Below, in pieces: positions 7,602-13,339 of a stretch of 16,888 bases of DNA. The translations under genes and the position numbers were made by a program. The first letter of the stretch is position 1; every line of letters starts with the position of its first letter. The DNA is from JBBQSN01 sp038213835 (GTDB taxonomy: Bacteria > Actinomycetota > Actinomycetes > Actinomycetales > CAWJMD01), in contig JBBQSN010000074.1 of assembly GCA_038213835.1 (NCBI GenBank), positions 1-16,888 of the forward strand. Direction: 5' to 3'. The notes below the pieces were generated by a model that had not been told where the DNA came from, searched no databases, and worked only from the letters and a program-made list of their open reading frames with translations.

Positions 7602-8401
7602 ATCCGGCCCAGCGTGTACCGGACGTCCTGGTCGAGCCCGACGGGCAGCCCCCAGCCGTCCAGGAGGGCGGCCGCGTGCCGGCGGACCTGACCCTGGTCG
7701 TCCGCGGGGACGTGGTCCCACATGGCGCGCTGACCGTGCGAGCGGCTGAACCGGTCCCACTGCTCGACCGACTCCAGCCGTACCCGGACGGTCGCGTGGC
7801 TGGTCCGCACGTCGACAAGGCCGGCGTGCTCCAGCAGGCCGGCCACGCCGGCGTCGGAGCCGAACGGCCCGGTCCGACCGCTGGTGCGCGCGTCGAGCAT
7901 CTGCTGCGGCAGGTAGGGCCCGAAGAGCGCGTCGAGGGTCTCCCAGCGCTCGTCCTGGCGGTCGAAGGTGGCGATGCCCAGCCGACCGCCCGGTGCGACC
8001 AGCGAGGTCCAGGCGGACAGTGCGGCCTGCGGGTCGGGCATGAAGAAGGCCACCAGGCTGGCGCACACGACGTCGTAGGACGCCGCAGGCAGCTCTGGGT
8101 CGCTCGCGTCCGCCACCCGCAGCTCGACGTGCGGCAGGTGCGCGACATCGCGTGCCGTCAGCTCGATCATCCGCTCGGCGATGTCGATGCCGAGCACGGT
8201 CCCGTCCGGTCCCACCGCCTCGGCCAGCGGCAGCAGCGCCGCGCCGCGACCGGTCCCGATGTCGAGCGCCCGCTCACCGGGTCGCGGGTCGAGGGCCTCG
8301 ACCAGGCCTGCCGCGATGGGCGTGAACCAGGGGATCCCCACGGCGTCGTAGGTGTCGGCCACGCGGGAGAAGACGGCGGCGACCTGCTGGGGTGTGCTCA
8401 T
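7595..8401 (-). CDS. Class I SAM-dependent methyltransferase (UbiE/COQ5-like)
   Basis: A 268-residue soluble Rossmann-fold methyltransferase. Motif I is LDIGTGRGA at 46-54, the acidic ribose-binding residue is Asp73 in GIDIAERM, and later motifs are ELRVADASD, YDVVCASLVAFFMPD and LVAPGGRLGIATF. The N-terminus (VFSRVADTYDAVG) resembles UbiE-type enzymes, but the C-terminal part is diverged, so I would not call it a menaquinone methyltransferase. The substrate is unknown. The ATG at 8401 has GAGG directly against it, too close for a normal ribosome site, while CAACCT 7 bases upstream (complement 8409-8414) could be a weak leaderless -10. It lies 75 bases downstream of the exporter gene on the same strand, with a GC hairpin between them, so co-transcription is possible but not certain. 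Confidence 0.88.
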   Translation of the reverse strand: MSTPQQVAAVFSRVADTYDAVGIPWFTPIAAGLVEALDPRPGERALDIGTGRGAALLPLAEAVGPDGTVLGIDIAERMIELTARDVAHLPHVELRVADASDPELPAASYDVVCASLVAFFMPDPQAALSAWTSLVAPGGRLGIATFDRQDERWETLDALFGPYLPQQMLDARTSGRTGPFGSDAGVAGLLEHAGLVDVRTSHATVRVRLESVEQWDRFSRSHGQRAMWDHVPADDQGQVRRHAAALLDGWGLPVGLDQDVRYTLGRMG

Positions 8402-8457
8402 CCTCGCAAGGTTGGCACGACCGGTCCGTCCGCGGAAGGTGGCGCGAGCGCGAGCTG

Positions 8458-8473
8458 GGGCCCGGCTGGGCCC
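8458..8473 (-). terminator. GC-rich hairpin just downstream of the exporter gene
   Basis: GGGCCC at 8458-8463 and again at 8468-8473, separated by 4 bases, form a 6-bp stem that starts 3 bases past the exporter stop codon on the minus strand. There is no T-tract. It may act as a weak or partial terminator before the methyltransferase gene. GC-rich DNA produces such stems by chance. Confidence 0.35.
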
Positions 8474-8476
8474 TCC

Positions 8477-9982
8477 TCACTGCGCTGCCGCGGTGTTCGC
8501 GGCGAGGCCGTCCGGTGTCGCCGCCGTGGTGGGGCGGTGGAGCAGGGTGAGGGCGACGACGAACGCGACCAGCGCGGCGACCGCTGCGCTCTGGAAGGCC
8601 AGCTGCAGCCCCTCGACCTGGGCGGCCAGTTCGGGCGTGCCGGCGGCCACGGCCTGCTGCGCCCTGCTGGCGGTGATGGTGGAGAGCAGGGCGAGGCCCA
8701 GGACGCCGCCGAGCTCCTGGCTGGTGCTGAACAGCCCCGATGCCAGGCCTGCGTCCGCGGGGGCCACGTCACCGGTGGTCAGGCCGGTGATGGGGACGAT
8801 GACCAGTCCGAGGCCTGCGGCGGCGAGCAGGGACCCAGGCAGGATCTGGGTGAGATAGCTGCCGTCGGTGCTGATGCCGGACAGTGCCAGCATTCCGGCG
8901 GCCAGGGCGGTGAGGCCGACCAGGATCGAGGCGCGGGGCCCGTGGCGGCGGACGACCGCGACGGCGGCGGCGGAGGAGACGACGCTGCCCGCAGCCAGCG
9001 GGAGCACGGCCAGACCGGCCTGCAGCGCGTCGTAGCCGCGCACCTGCTGCAGGTAGAGGCTGAGCAGGAAGAGGGCACCGAAGGTCGCCGCGCCGGCGAG
9101 CACGTAGATGCCGTTGCCGACCGAGACACCGCGCAGGCGGAAGATCGACAGGCGGACCAGAGGATCGGCGACGCGCCGTTCCACCGCGACGAAGGCGGCC
9201 AGCAGCGCGACCGCGCCGGCGAGGAGGAGCAGGACCTCCGTGGAGGCGAAGCCGTGGTGCTCCGCGCGGGAGATGCCCAGGACCAGCGCGAGCATCCCCG
9301 CCGTCGCCAGGATCGCGCCCGGCAGGTCCAGGCGGCGCAGGTCGGCCGCGCCGACTGCGTCGGCGGGAAGGACACGTGGGGCGGTGAGCACCGCGACGAT
9401 GCCGAGCGGGACGTTGATGAGGAAGGCCCAGTGCCAGGAGGCGGCTTCGGTCAGCACGCCGCCCAGCACGGTGCCGAAGGCTCCGGCGGCGCCCGCGACG
9501 GCCCCGTAGGCGCCGATGGCTCGACCTCGGGCCGGCTGTGCGCGGTAGATCGTGGTCACCAGTGCCAGGGCCGCGGGGGCGAGCATCGCGGCGCCGACCC
9601 CTTGGGCGGCGCGCGCCGCCAGCAGCACCTCGATGCTCGAGGCGAGGCCGCAGGCCGCAGAGCTCACCGTGAAGACGACGATCCCGGCGAGCAGCACGCG
9701 CCTGCGCCCGAGCAGGTCGCCCAGCCGCCCGCCCAGCAGCAGCAGCGCCCCGAACACCAGCGCGTAGGCGTTCGCGATCCAGGGCGTCAGCACCGTCGGG
9801 ACGTCGAGGTCGGCGACGATCGACGGGACGGCCACGAAGACGATGGAGTAGTCGAGAACCACGATGCCGCCGATGGCACACAGCAGCACCAACGGCACCC
9901 ATGAGGTCGCAGCGTCGGCACCGGCCGAGGGGGAGCGAGGTGGGTCGGAGGGGTCAGCGGGGATGTGCATCGGGTTCTCCAT
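8477..9982 (-). CDS. MFS drug/proton antiporter, DHA2 (EmrB/QacA) 14-TMS family
   Basis: A 501-residue inner-membrane exporter. About fourteen hydrophobic helices begin after a 28-residue hydrophilic, Pro/Ser/Asp-rich N-terminus. Diagnostic motifs: LDYSIVFVAVPSI in TM1 (43-55, variant of the DHA2 LDxTIVNVALP), motif A GGRLGDLLGRRR at 84-95, an Arg-containing TM4 segment (LLAARAAQGVGAA), and the glycine-rich motif C region ending SWHWAFLINVPLG. The DHA2 family pumps antiseptics, dyes and antibiotics by proton exchange, and the substrate here is unknown. Start: ATG at 9982 has a TAGATT -10 (complement 9989-9994) 6 bases upstream, fitting a leaderless transcript. A second in-frame ATG at 9970 has GGAGA 5 bases before it and could also be used. 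Regulation is very likely by the divergent TetR protein through the operator at 9994-10031. Confidence 0.95.
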   Translation of the reverse strand: MENPMHIPADPSDPPRSPSAGADAATSWVPLVLLCAIGGIVVLDYSIVFVAVPSIVADLDVPTVLTPWIANAYALVFGALLLLGGRLGDLLGRRRVLLAGIVVFTVSSAACGLASSIEVLLAARAAQGVGAAMLAPAALALVTTIYRAQPARGRAIGAYGAVAGAAGAFGTVLGGVLTEAASWHWAFLINVPLGIVAVLTAPRVLPADAVGAADLRRLDLPGAILATAGMLALVLGISRAEHHGFASTEVLLLLAGAVALLAAFVAVERRVADPLVRLSIFRLRGVSVGNGIYVLAGAATFGALFLLSLYLQQVRGYDALQAGLAVLPLAAGSVVSSAAAVAVVRRHGPRASILVGLTALAAGMLALSGISTDGSYLTQILPGSLLAAAGLGLVIVPITGLTTGDVAPADAGLASGLFSTSQELGGVLGLALLSTITASRAQQAVAAGTPELAAQVEGLQLAFQSAAVAALVAFVVALTLLHRPTTAATPDGLAANTAAAQ

Positions 9983-9988
9983 GGGCTA

Positions 9989-9994
9989 AATCTA
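9989..9994 (-). promoter_or_regulatory. -10 element of the MFS exporter (leaderless)
   Basis: TAGATT on the minus strand matches TANNNT and ends 6 bases before the ATG at 9982, so transcription would start at or next to the start codon. It abuts the first operator half-site, and a bound repressor would block it. Confidence 0.6.
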
Positions 9995-10031
9995 AGTGGT
10001 ACTAGAGCGTACCACTTACTCAAGTGGTACG
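9994..10031. promoter_or_regulatory. TetR-type operator with three half-sites (two overlapping palindromes)
   Basis: The 9-mer AAGTGGTAC occurs at 9994-10002 and 10022-10030, and its exact reverse complement GTACCACTT at 10009-10017. Halves 1 and 2 form a perfect 9-bp inverted repeat with a 6-base spacer. Halves 2 and 3 form a perfect inverted repeat with a 4-base spacer that extends to 10-bp arms (10008-10017, 10022-10031). The dyad centres are 14 bp apart. The array fills the exporter/TetR intergenic region and overlaps the -10 boxes of both genes, as expected for a TetR repressor that controls the exporter and itself, perhaps binding as two dimers. The repeats are seen directly; the protein that binds is inferred. 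Confidence 0.9.
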
Positions 10032-10033
10032 GT
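10028..10033 (+). promoter_or_regulatory. -10 element of the tetR gene
   Basis: TACGGT (TANNNT) ends 8 bases before the ATG at 10042 and overlaps the third operator half-site. This implies a leaderless or near-leaderless, autorepressed transcript. I see no good -35. Confidence 0.5.
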
Positions 10034-10041
10034 CAAGTCCC

Positions 10042-10644
10042 ATGTCCGAGACCGAGTCGGCGCCCCCGCCGAAGCGCGCTGACGCCCGGCGCAGCCAGGA
10101 GAGGCTCTTGACCGCTGCGGCTGAGCTGCTCGACCGCGAACCGACCGCGTCCGTGGATGCCATCGCGGCCTACGCCGGCGTGGGTCGTACGACGGCGTTC
10201 CGGCACTTCGCGACGCGCGACGCGCTGATCAGCGCGACGTGGGCGCACATGCTGGCCGAGGTCGACGGGCAGCTCGCCGATCTGCTTCTGCAGGACCGAG
10301 ACCCGGCCGAGGCACTCGACCGGCTGATCGAGGCGCTGGTGGCCCTGGCCGAGCGATGGCCCCTGCTCTCGCGCGGACAGCGTCCGTCCCTGCACGACCC
10401 TGCGCTCACGACGGCGTTCTCGGGCATCGACACCCTCGTCGCGTCCACCCTCCGGCGGGCGACCGACGTCGGCGTCCTCCGACGCGACCTGCCGATCGAG
10501 GTGCTGAGCGAGACACTGCCCGCGATCGTGCAAGCCGTGTTCATCGCGGGTCTGCGCGGCCGTTCCGCATCCGGCACCGTGACCACCCTGCTGCTGGAGG
10601 GGGCTGGCCCAGTGGTGCAGGGCCCTCGAGGTCTGCACCGCTGA
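10042..10644 (+). CDS. TetR/AcrR-family transcriptional regulator
   Basis: A 200-residue DNA-binding repressor. The N-terminal TetR domain runs from about residue 15 to 65, with the helix-turn-helix at about 36-58 (ASVDAIAAYAGVGRTTAFRHF, the TAFRHF matching the TxYxHF recognition-helix end). Residues 70-190 are a helical ligand-binding and dimerisation region that does not show its ligand. The start is taken at ATG 10042. An in-frame GTG at 10024 would lie inside the operator and -10 box and is less likely. The gene is divergent from the DHA2 exporter with 59 bases between the start codons, filled by the three-half-site operator. The natural reading is a local repressor lifted by an exporter substrate. 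Confidence 0.93.
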   Translation: MSETESAPPPKRADARRSQERLLTAAAELLDREPTASVDAIAAYAGVGRTTAFRHFATRDALISATWAHMLAEVDGQLADLLLQDRDPAEALDRLIEALVALAERWPLLSRGQRPSLHDPALTTAFSGIDTLVASTLRRATDVGVLRRDLPIEVLSETLPAIVQAVFIAGLRGRSASGTVTTLLLEGAGPVVQGPRGLHR

Positions 10645-10659
10645 TCGAGTCGATCCCGG

Positions 10660-10690
10660 TTGACTTCACGCGCGCTTCAAGTTCTACCGT
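10660..10690 (+). promoter_or_regulatory. MerR-type promoter with 19-bp spacer upstream of the MDR oxidoreductase
   Basis: TTGACT (10660-10665) and TACCGT (10685-10690) are separated by exactly 19 bp, the overlong spacer typical of promoters activated by MerR proteins, which untwist the DNA. Within it is an imperfect dyad, ACTTCACGC (10663-10671) and GCTTCAAGT (10674-10682), with 7 of 9 positions pairing. The -10 ends 7 bases before the ATG at 10698, so the transcript would be leaderless. A MerR gene lies convergent at the other end of the oxidoreductase gene. That this MerR binds here is inferred. Confidence 0.65.
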
Positions 10691-10697
10691 CCCAGCC

Positions 10698-11828
10698 ATG
10701 ACGACGTCCACGCCCCACACGCTCGACGGCCCGGGCGGGACACGCCGAATCCGGCAGGTGCGCACGACCGCCTTCGCGGGCCCGGATGCGGTGGTCACGG
10801 TCTGGTCGGAGCGGCCGGCTCCTGGTCCAGGTGAGGTGCTCGTGGCGGTGACGGCCAGCAGCGCGACGACGTCCGACAGCGTGGTGCGTCGTGGGCTCAA
10901 CCCCTATCTCGGTGCGCTCGAACCGCCCTTCGTGCTCGGCTACGACCTGGTCGGTGTCGTGGAGGCCCTCGGCCCGGGTGTGGAGGCTGTCGTCGTCGGC
11001 GACCGGGTGGCCGCCATCACCCGCTGGGGCGCGAACGCCGACGCGGTCGTGGTGCCGGCGCAGAAGCTGACGCGGATCGACTCGGACGTGGACGACGCGC
11101 TCGTGGAGCCGATGGTGATGACGGGGGCGACTGCAGCAGCGATGGTGCGCCGACTCGCCGCCGTGACGGCCGGGCAGACGGTCTACGTGCAGGGCGGCTC
11201 CGGTGGGGTGGGCCTGCTCGCGGTCCAGGCCGCCCTGCTCGCCGGCGCCGCAGTGATCGCCTCGGCCTCGCCCGCGAAGCACGACGCGCTGCGCCGGCTC
11301 GGCGCGCAGGTGCTGGACTACGACGACCCGGCGCTCGCCAGCAGCATCCGGGCGCTCGCTCCCGATGGCGTGGACGTCGTGCTCGACGCTGCCGGCGGCG
11401 CGCAGAGCATCACCCGAGGTGCGTCCGTGCTCGCGGACGGCGGTGTCCTGATCACGTTCGGCTTCTCCGAGGCCTCTCGGCGCAACGGAGGCCGGACACC
11501 GGAGGTCATGGCCGAGACCGGGAAGGTCTTCGCCGCGGCAGGCGAGGCGCTTGCCGCGGTCGATGCGTCACCGCGGGGCCTGCGCGCACTGTCGTTCGAC
11601 ATCACCACGCTGCGGGAGGAGGACCCGACGGCCTACTCCGCCGACGTGCACTGGTTGCTCGATGCCGTCGCGGACGGTCGGCTCGTTCCCATCATGCGGT
11701 CGCTCCCGCTCGAGCAGGCCGCGGAGGCACACCGCGCTCTCGACGCCGGCGAGGTCGTGGGCCGTGTCGTGCTCGACCACCGACTGCCCGCACCCGACGC
11801 TCCGGCTACGACCGTGGGGCGCGGATGA
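10698..11828 (+). CDS. Zinc-independent MDR-family oxidoreductase (quinone oxidoreductase-like)
   Basis: A 376-residue NADPH-dependent reductase of the medium-chain dehydrogenase/reductase superfamily, quinone oxidoreductase branch. The N-terminal GroES-like domain has PGPGEVLVAV at 42-51, LGYDLVGVVEALG at 80-92 and VGDRVAA at 100-106. The nucleotide-binding domain has GGSGGVG at 166-172, followed by KHDALRRLGAQVLDY. The four-cysteine structural zinc lobe and the catalytic Cys/His zinc ligands of classical alcohol dehydrogenases are absent. Relatives reduce quinones, enones or reactive aldehydes; the substrate here is unknown. The ATG at 10698 has no Shine-Dalgarno but sits 7 bases after a good -10. 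The 3' end overlaps the convergent MerR gene by 23 bases. Confidence 0.92.
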   Translation: MTTSTPHTLDGPGGTRRIRQVRTTAFAGPDAVVTVWSERPAPGPGEVLVAVTASSATTSDSVVRRGLNPYLGALEPPFVLGYDLVGVVEALGPGVEAVVVGDRVAAITRWGANADAVVVPAQKLTRIDSDVDDALVEPMVMTGATAAAMVRRLAAVTAGQTVYVQGGSGGVGLLAVQAALLAGAAVIASASPAKHDALRRLGAQVLDYDDPALASSIRALAPDGVDVVLDAAGGAQSITRGASVLADGGVLITFGFSEASRRNGGRTPEVMAETGKVFAAAGEALAAVDASPRGLRALSFDITTLREEDPTAYSADVHWLLDAVADGRLVPIMRSLPLEQAAEAHRALDAGEVVGRVVLDHRLPAPDAPATTVGRG

Positions 11829-12270
11829 GATCCTGGGCCGCCGGGGCGGTCGTGGGCTCCGTCAGCATCGGGTCCCGGAGCCTGCGCTCGATGTCGCGGG
11901 CGCAGGTCGCGTCGTCGATGTCGGGGGAGCTGCAGGTGCCGGCATGGTCGAGGACGGCCAGGGCGAGCGTGGTCCGGGCGATCTGGGCCCGCAGCTCCGA
12001 GGCCCGCGCGCGAGCGGCCTTGCGACGTTCGGGTGCCAGCTCGGCCGAACGGTCCAGGGCCAGACCCAGGTCGCGGATGCCCAGTCCTACGCTGCGGAGC
12101 ACGAGGATGAGCCGCACCCGGTCGGCGTCCTCCGGGCTGTATCGCCGCTGCCCCCCCACCCGCTCCGGTGCCGGGAGGAGGCCTTCGCGCTCGTAGTAGC
12201 GGACCGCTGACGGCGTGCATCCCGCCAGCTCTGCGAGCTCCCCGATCCGCAGCACGTGCCCGACCCGCAT
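11806..12270 (-). CDS. MerR-family transcriptional regulator
   Basis: A 154-residue MerR protein. The winged helix is at residues 7-75: RIGELAELAGCTPSAVRYYE (8-27), then the wing GLLPAPERVGGQRRYSPEDADRV. A coiled-coil dimerisation helix follows at about 77-110 (AERRKAARARASELRAQIA region), then a short effector tail with Cys113 and Cys123 and a variable end. The two tail cysteines and Cys18 could sense redox state, electrophiles or metal, but no known metal-binding pattern (CueR, ZntR, MerR) is matched. The start is set by GAGGAG 7 bases before ATG 12270; the longer TTG reading from 12315 is rejected. It is divergent from the NmrA-like gene and convergent with the MDR oxidoreductase gene, so both are candidate targets. 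Confidence 0.93.
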   Translation of the reverse strand: MRVGHVLRIGELAELAGCTPSAVRYYEREGLLPAPERVGGQRRYSPEDADRVRLILVLRSVGLGIRDLGLALDRSAELAPERRKAARARASELRAQIARTTLALAVLDHAGTCSSPDIDDATCARDIERRLRDPMLTEPTTAPAAQDLIRAPRS

Positions 12271-12277
12271 CCGACCG

Positions 12278-12283
12278 CTCCTC
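12278..12283 (-). promoter_or_regulatory. Ribosome binding site of merR
   Basis: GAGGAG on the minus strand, 7 bases before ATG 12270. It decides the start against the upstream TTG at 12315. Confidence 0.8.
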
Positions 12284-12301
12284 GTCGCACGACGGAACAC
12301 C

Positions 12302-12326
12302 TCGACCTCACTCAAAGTTCAACGGT
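12302..12326. promoter_or_regulatory. Candidate MerR site between merR and the NmrA-like gene
   Basis: TCGACCTCAC (12302-12311) matches TTGACTTCAC of the MDR promoter at 8 of 10 positions, and the following 15 bases (12312-12326) match its 10676-10690 segment at 11 of 15. The central GCGCGC is absent, so the element is 6 bp shorter. On the minus strand it carries TTGAAC (complement 12317-12322), which could be the -35 of merR. A shared regulator is plausible. The shortened spacer means it cannot be a standard 19-bp MerR promoter for the plus strand. Confidence 0.4.
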
Positions 12327-12359
12327 ACGCCCTCTGGCCAGCCATCGCACCCGTCACCC

Positions 12360-12364
12360 AGGAG
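12360..12364 (+). promoter_or_regulatory. Ribosome binding site of the NmrA-like gene
   Basis: AGGAG ending 6 bases before ATG 12371. It supports this start over the in-frame upstream starts, whose extra residues would read through the merR promoter region. Confidence 0.8.
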
Positions 12365-12370
12365 ATCCCC

Positions 12371-13228
12371 ATGACAGTCCTCGTCGCCGGAGCCACCGGC
12401 ACGACCGGTTCTGCCATCGTCCGCCACCTGCGCGCTGCCGGTGTCCCCGTCCGTGCCATGAGCAGGTCGGCAGACAAGGCCACGATGCTGACCGGGCCCG
12501 GCGTCGAGGGCGTGAGCGCGTCCTTCGACGACGCCGAGTCGCTCGCGCGCGCGTTCGCCGGTGTGAGCGCGGCCTATGTCGTGTCCGTGTCGAGCCTTGA
12601 CATGGCCGCGACCGAGGGCTCTTTCGCCCGGGCGGCCGCAGCGGCGCAGGCGCATCTGGTCAAGCTGTCCGTGATCGGGGCGTCCACGGACGCGCCGCTC
12701 CGGTTCGCGGTCCACCACGCGGAGTCGGAGGCTGCGATCGAGGACGCGGGCGGCACGTGGACGTTCCTGCAGCCGAACGGCTTCATGCAGAACGACCTCG
12801 CCTGGGCCGCCCAGATCCCGAGCGGAACGGTTGCGGGACCCGTCATGGACGCCCCGTGGAGCATCGTCGACGTCGACGACGTGGCCGCTGTCGCCGTCGC
12901 GGCGCTCACCAGCCGGGAGAGCTTTGCCGGGCAGCGGGTCCTCGTCACGGGCCCGGAGGCCCGCACGCCGCGCGACCGGGTCACCGCCCTGGCGGCGATC
13001 CTCGGGCGTGAGCTCGCCGTCGTCGACCTGCCGATCGACGCGGTGAAGGAGCAGCTGCGGGGGTACGGGCTGTCGCCGTGGTACGCCGACGGCCTCGGGG
13101 AGCTGTTCGCCCTCTACGCCACCGGGCAGGCGGCTGCGGTGGCGCCCGACGTCGAGCGGGTCCTCGGCAGTCCCGGCCGTCGCTGGGAGGACTTCGCCGC
13201 GGCGCACACGGCGGACTTCTCCGGCTGA
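12371..13228 (+). CDS. NmrA/QorB-like NAD(P)-binding protein (atypical SDR)
   Basis: A 285-residue Rossmann-fold protein of the atypical short-chain dehydrogenase group that includes NmrA and the quinone oxidoreductase QorB. The dinucleotide motif GATGTTG is at residues 7-13 of MTVLVAGATGTTG. Also visible are a basic SRSADK segment after the second beta strand (which fits NADP(H)), AYVVSVSS, VKLSVIGAS, HHAESEAAIEDAGGTWTFLQP and IVDVDDVAAV near the middle. There is no clear YxxxK catalytic pair, as is common for this group, so it may be an enzyme or a redox sensor. It is divergent from merR with exactly 100 bases between the start codons, and a role in the same stress response as the MDR oxidoreductase is inferred. 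The substrate is unknown. Confidence 0.9.
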   Translation: MTVLVAGATGTTGSAIVRHLRAAGVPVRAMSRSADKATMLTGPGVEGVSASFDDAESLARAFAGVSAAYVVSVSSLDMAATEGSFARAAAAAQAHLVKLSVIGASTDAPLRFAVHHAESEAAIEDAGGTWTFLQPNGFMQNDLAWAAQIPSGTVAGPVMDAPWSIVDVDDVAAVAVAALTSRESFAGQRVLVTGPEARTPRDRVTALAAILGRELAVVDLPIDAVKEQLRGYGLSPWYADGLGELFALYATGQAAAVAPDVERVLGSPGRRWEDFAAAHTADFSG

Positions 13229-13247
13229 GCGCAGGACGAGAAGGGGA

Positions 13248-13260
13248 GGCCCTTCGGGCC
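13248..13260 (+). terminator. Small GC hairpin downstream of the NmrA-like gene
   Basis: GGCCC-TTC-GGGCC, a 5-bp stem with a 3-base loop, 19 bases past the stop codon. There is no T-tract, and an alternative AAGGG/CCCTT pairing (13241-13254) competes with it. A possible T-less terminator, low confidence. Confidence 0.35.
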
Positions 13261-13265
13261 GGGCT

Positions 13266-13291
13266 CAACCTTCTGCCCTGTGGACGCGTCT
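13266..13291 (+). promoter_or_regulatory. Candidate ECF sigma promoter (autoregulatory) of the sigma factor operon
   Basis: CAACC (13266-13270) and CGTCT (13287-13291) are separated by 16 bases. This fits the general ECF promoter pattern of an AAC-containing -35 and a CGTC -10. A start point about 6 bases downstream falls at the beginning of the hairpin at 13297. ECF sigma genes usually have their own promoter, so autoregulation is inferred. Confidence 0.55.
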
Positions 13292-13296
13292 GAGAG

Positions 13297-13322
13297 GGTG
13301 ACGGCGCCTCCGGTGCGTCACC
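13297..13322 (+). promoter_or_regulatory. Hairpin in the 5' leader of the sigma factor gene
   Basis: GGTGACG (13297-13303) and CGTCACC (13316-13322) are a perfect 7-bp inverted repeat. The stem can be continued with CGCC/GGTG pairing around a TCC loop, leaving one bulged G. It would be the very 5' end of the transcript from the CAACC/CGTCT promoter and ends 17 bases before the ATG. It could be an RNA structure affecting translation or stability, or a DNA operator. Confidence 0.5.
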
Positions 13323-13339
13323 GGACGGACGGGGGGACG

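Noticed and set aside
7451..9904. Plus-strand open frame of 817 codons across the methyltransferase and exporter
   Set aside because: It covers two well-supported minus-strand genes and has a biased Gly/Gln/Asp/Arg composition without domains.
9994..10031. CRISPR repeat or insertion-sequence end
   Set aside because: Three 9-mers with short unequal spacers do not make a CRISPR array, no cas gene or transposase is present, and a TetR operator explains the position and symmetry.
10024..10041. GTG start extending the TetR protein by 6 residues
   Set aside because: This GTG is inside the third operator half-site and upstream of the -10, so it would not be transcribed.
12271..12315. TTG start extending the MerR protein
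   Set aside because: The ATG at 12270 has an ideal GAGGAG, and the extension covers the putative promoter region.
13280..13339. Upstream GTG start extending the sigma factor by 20 residues
   Set aside because: The extension is not family-like, the GTG lies within the candidate ECF promoter, and the frame would read through the leader hairpin.
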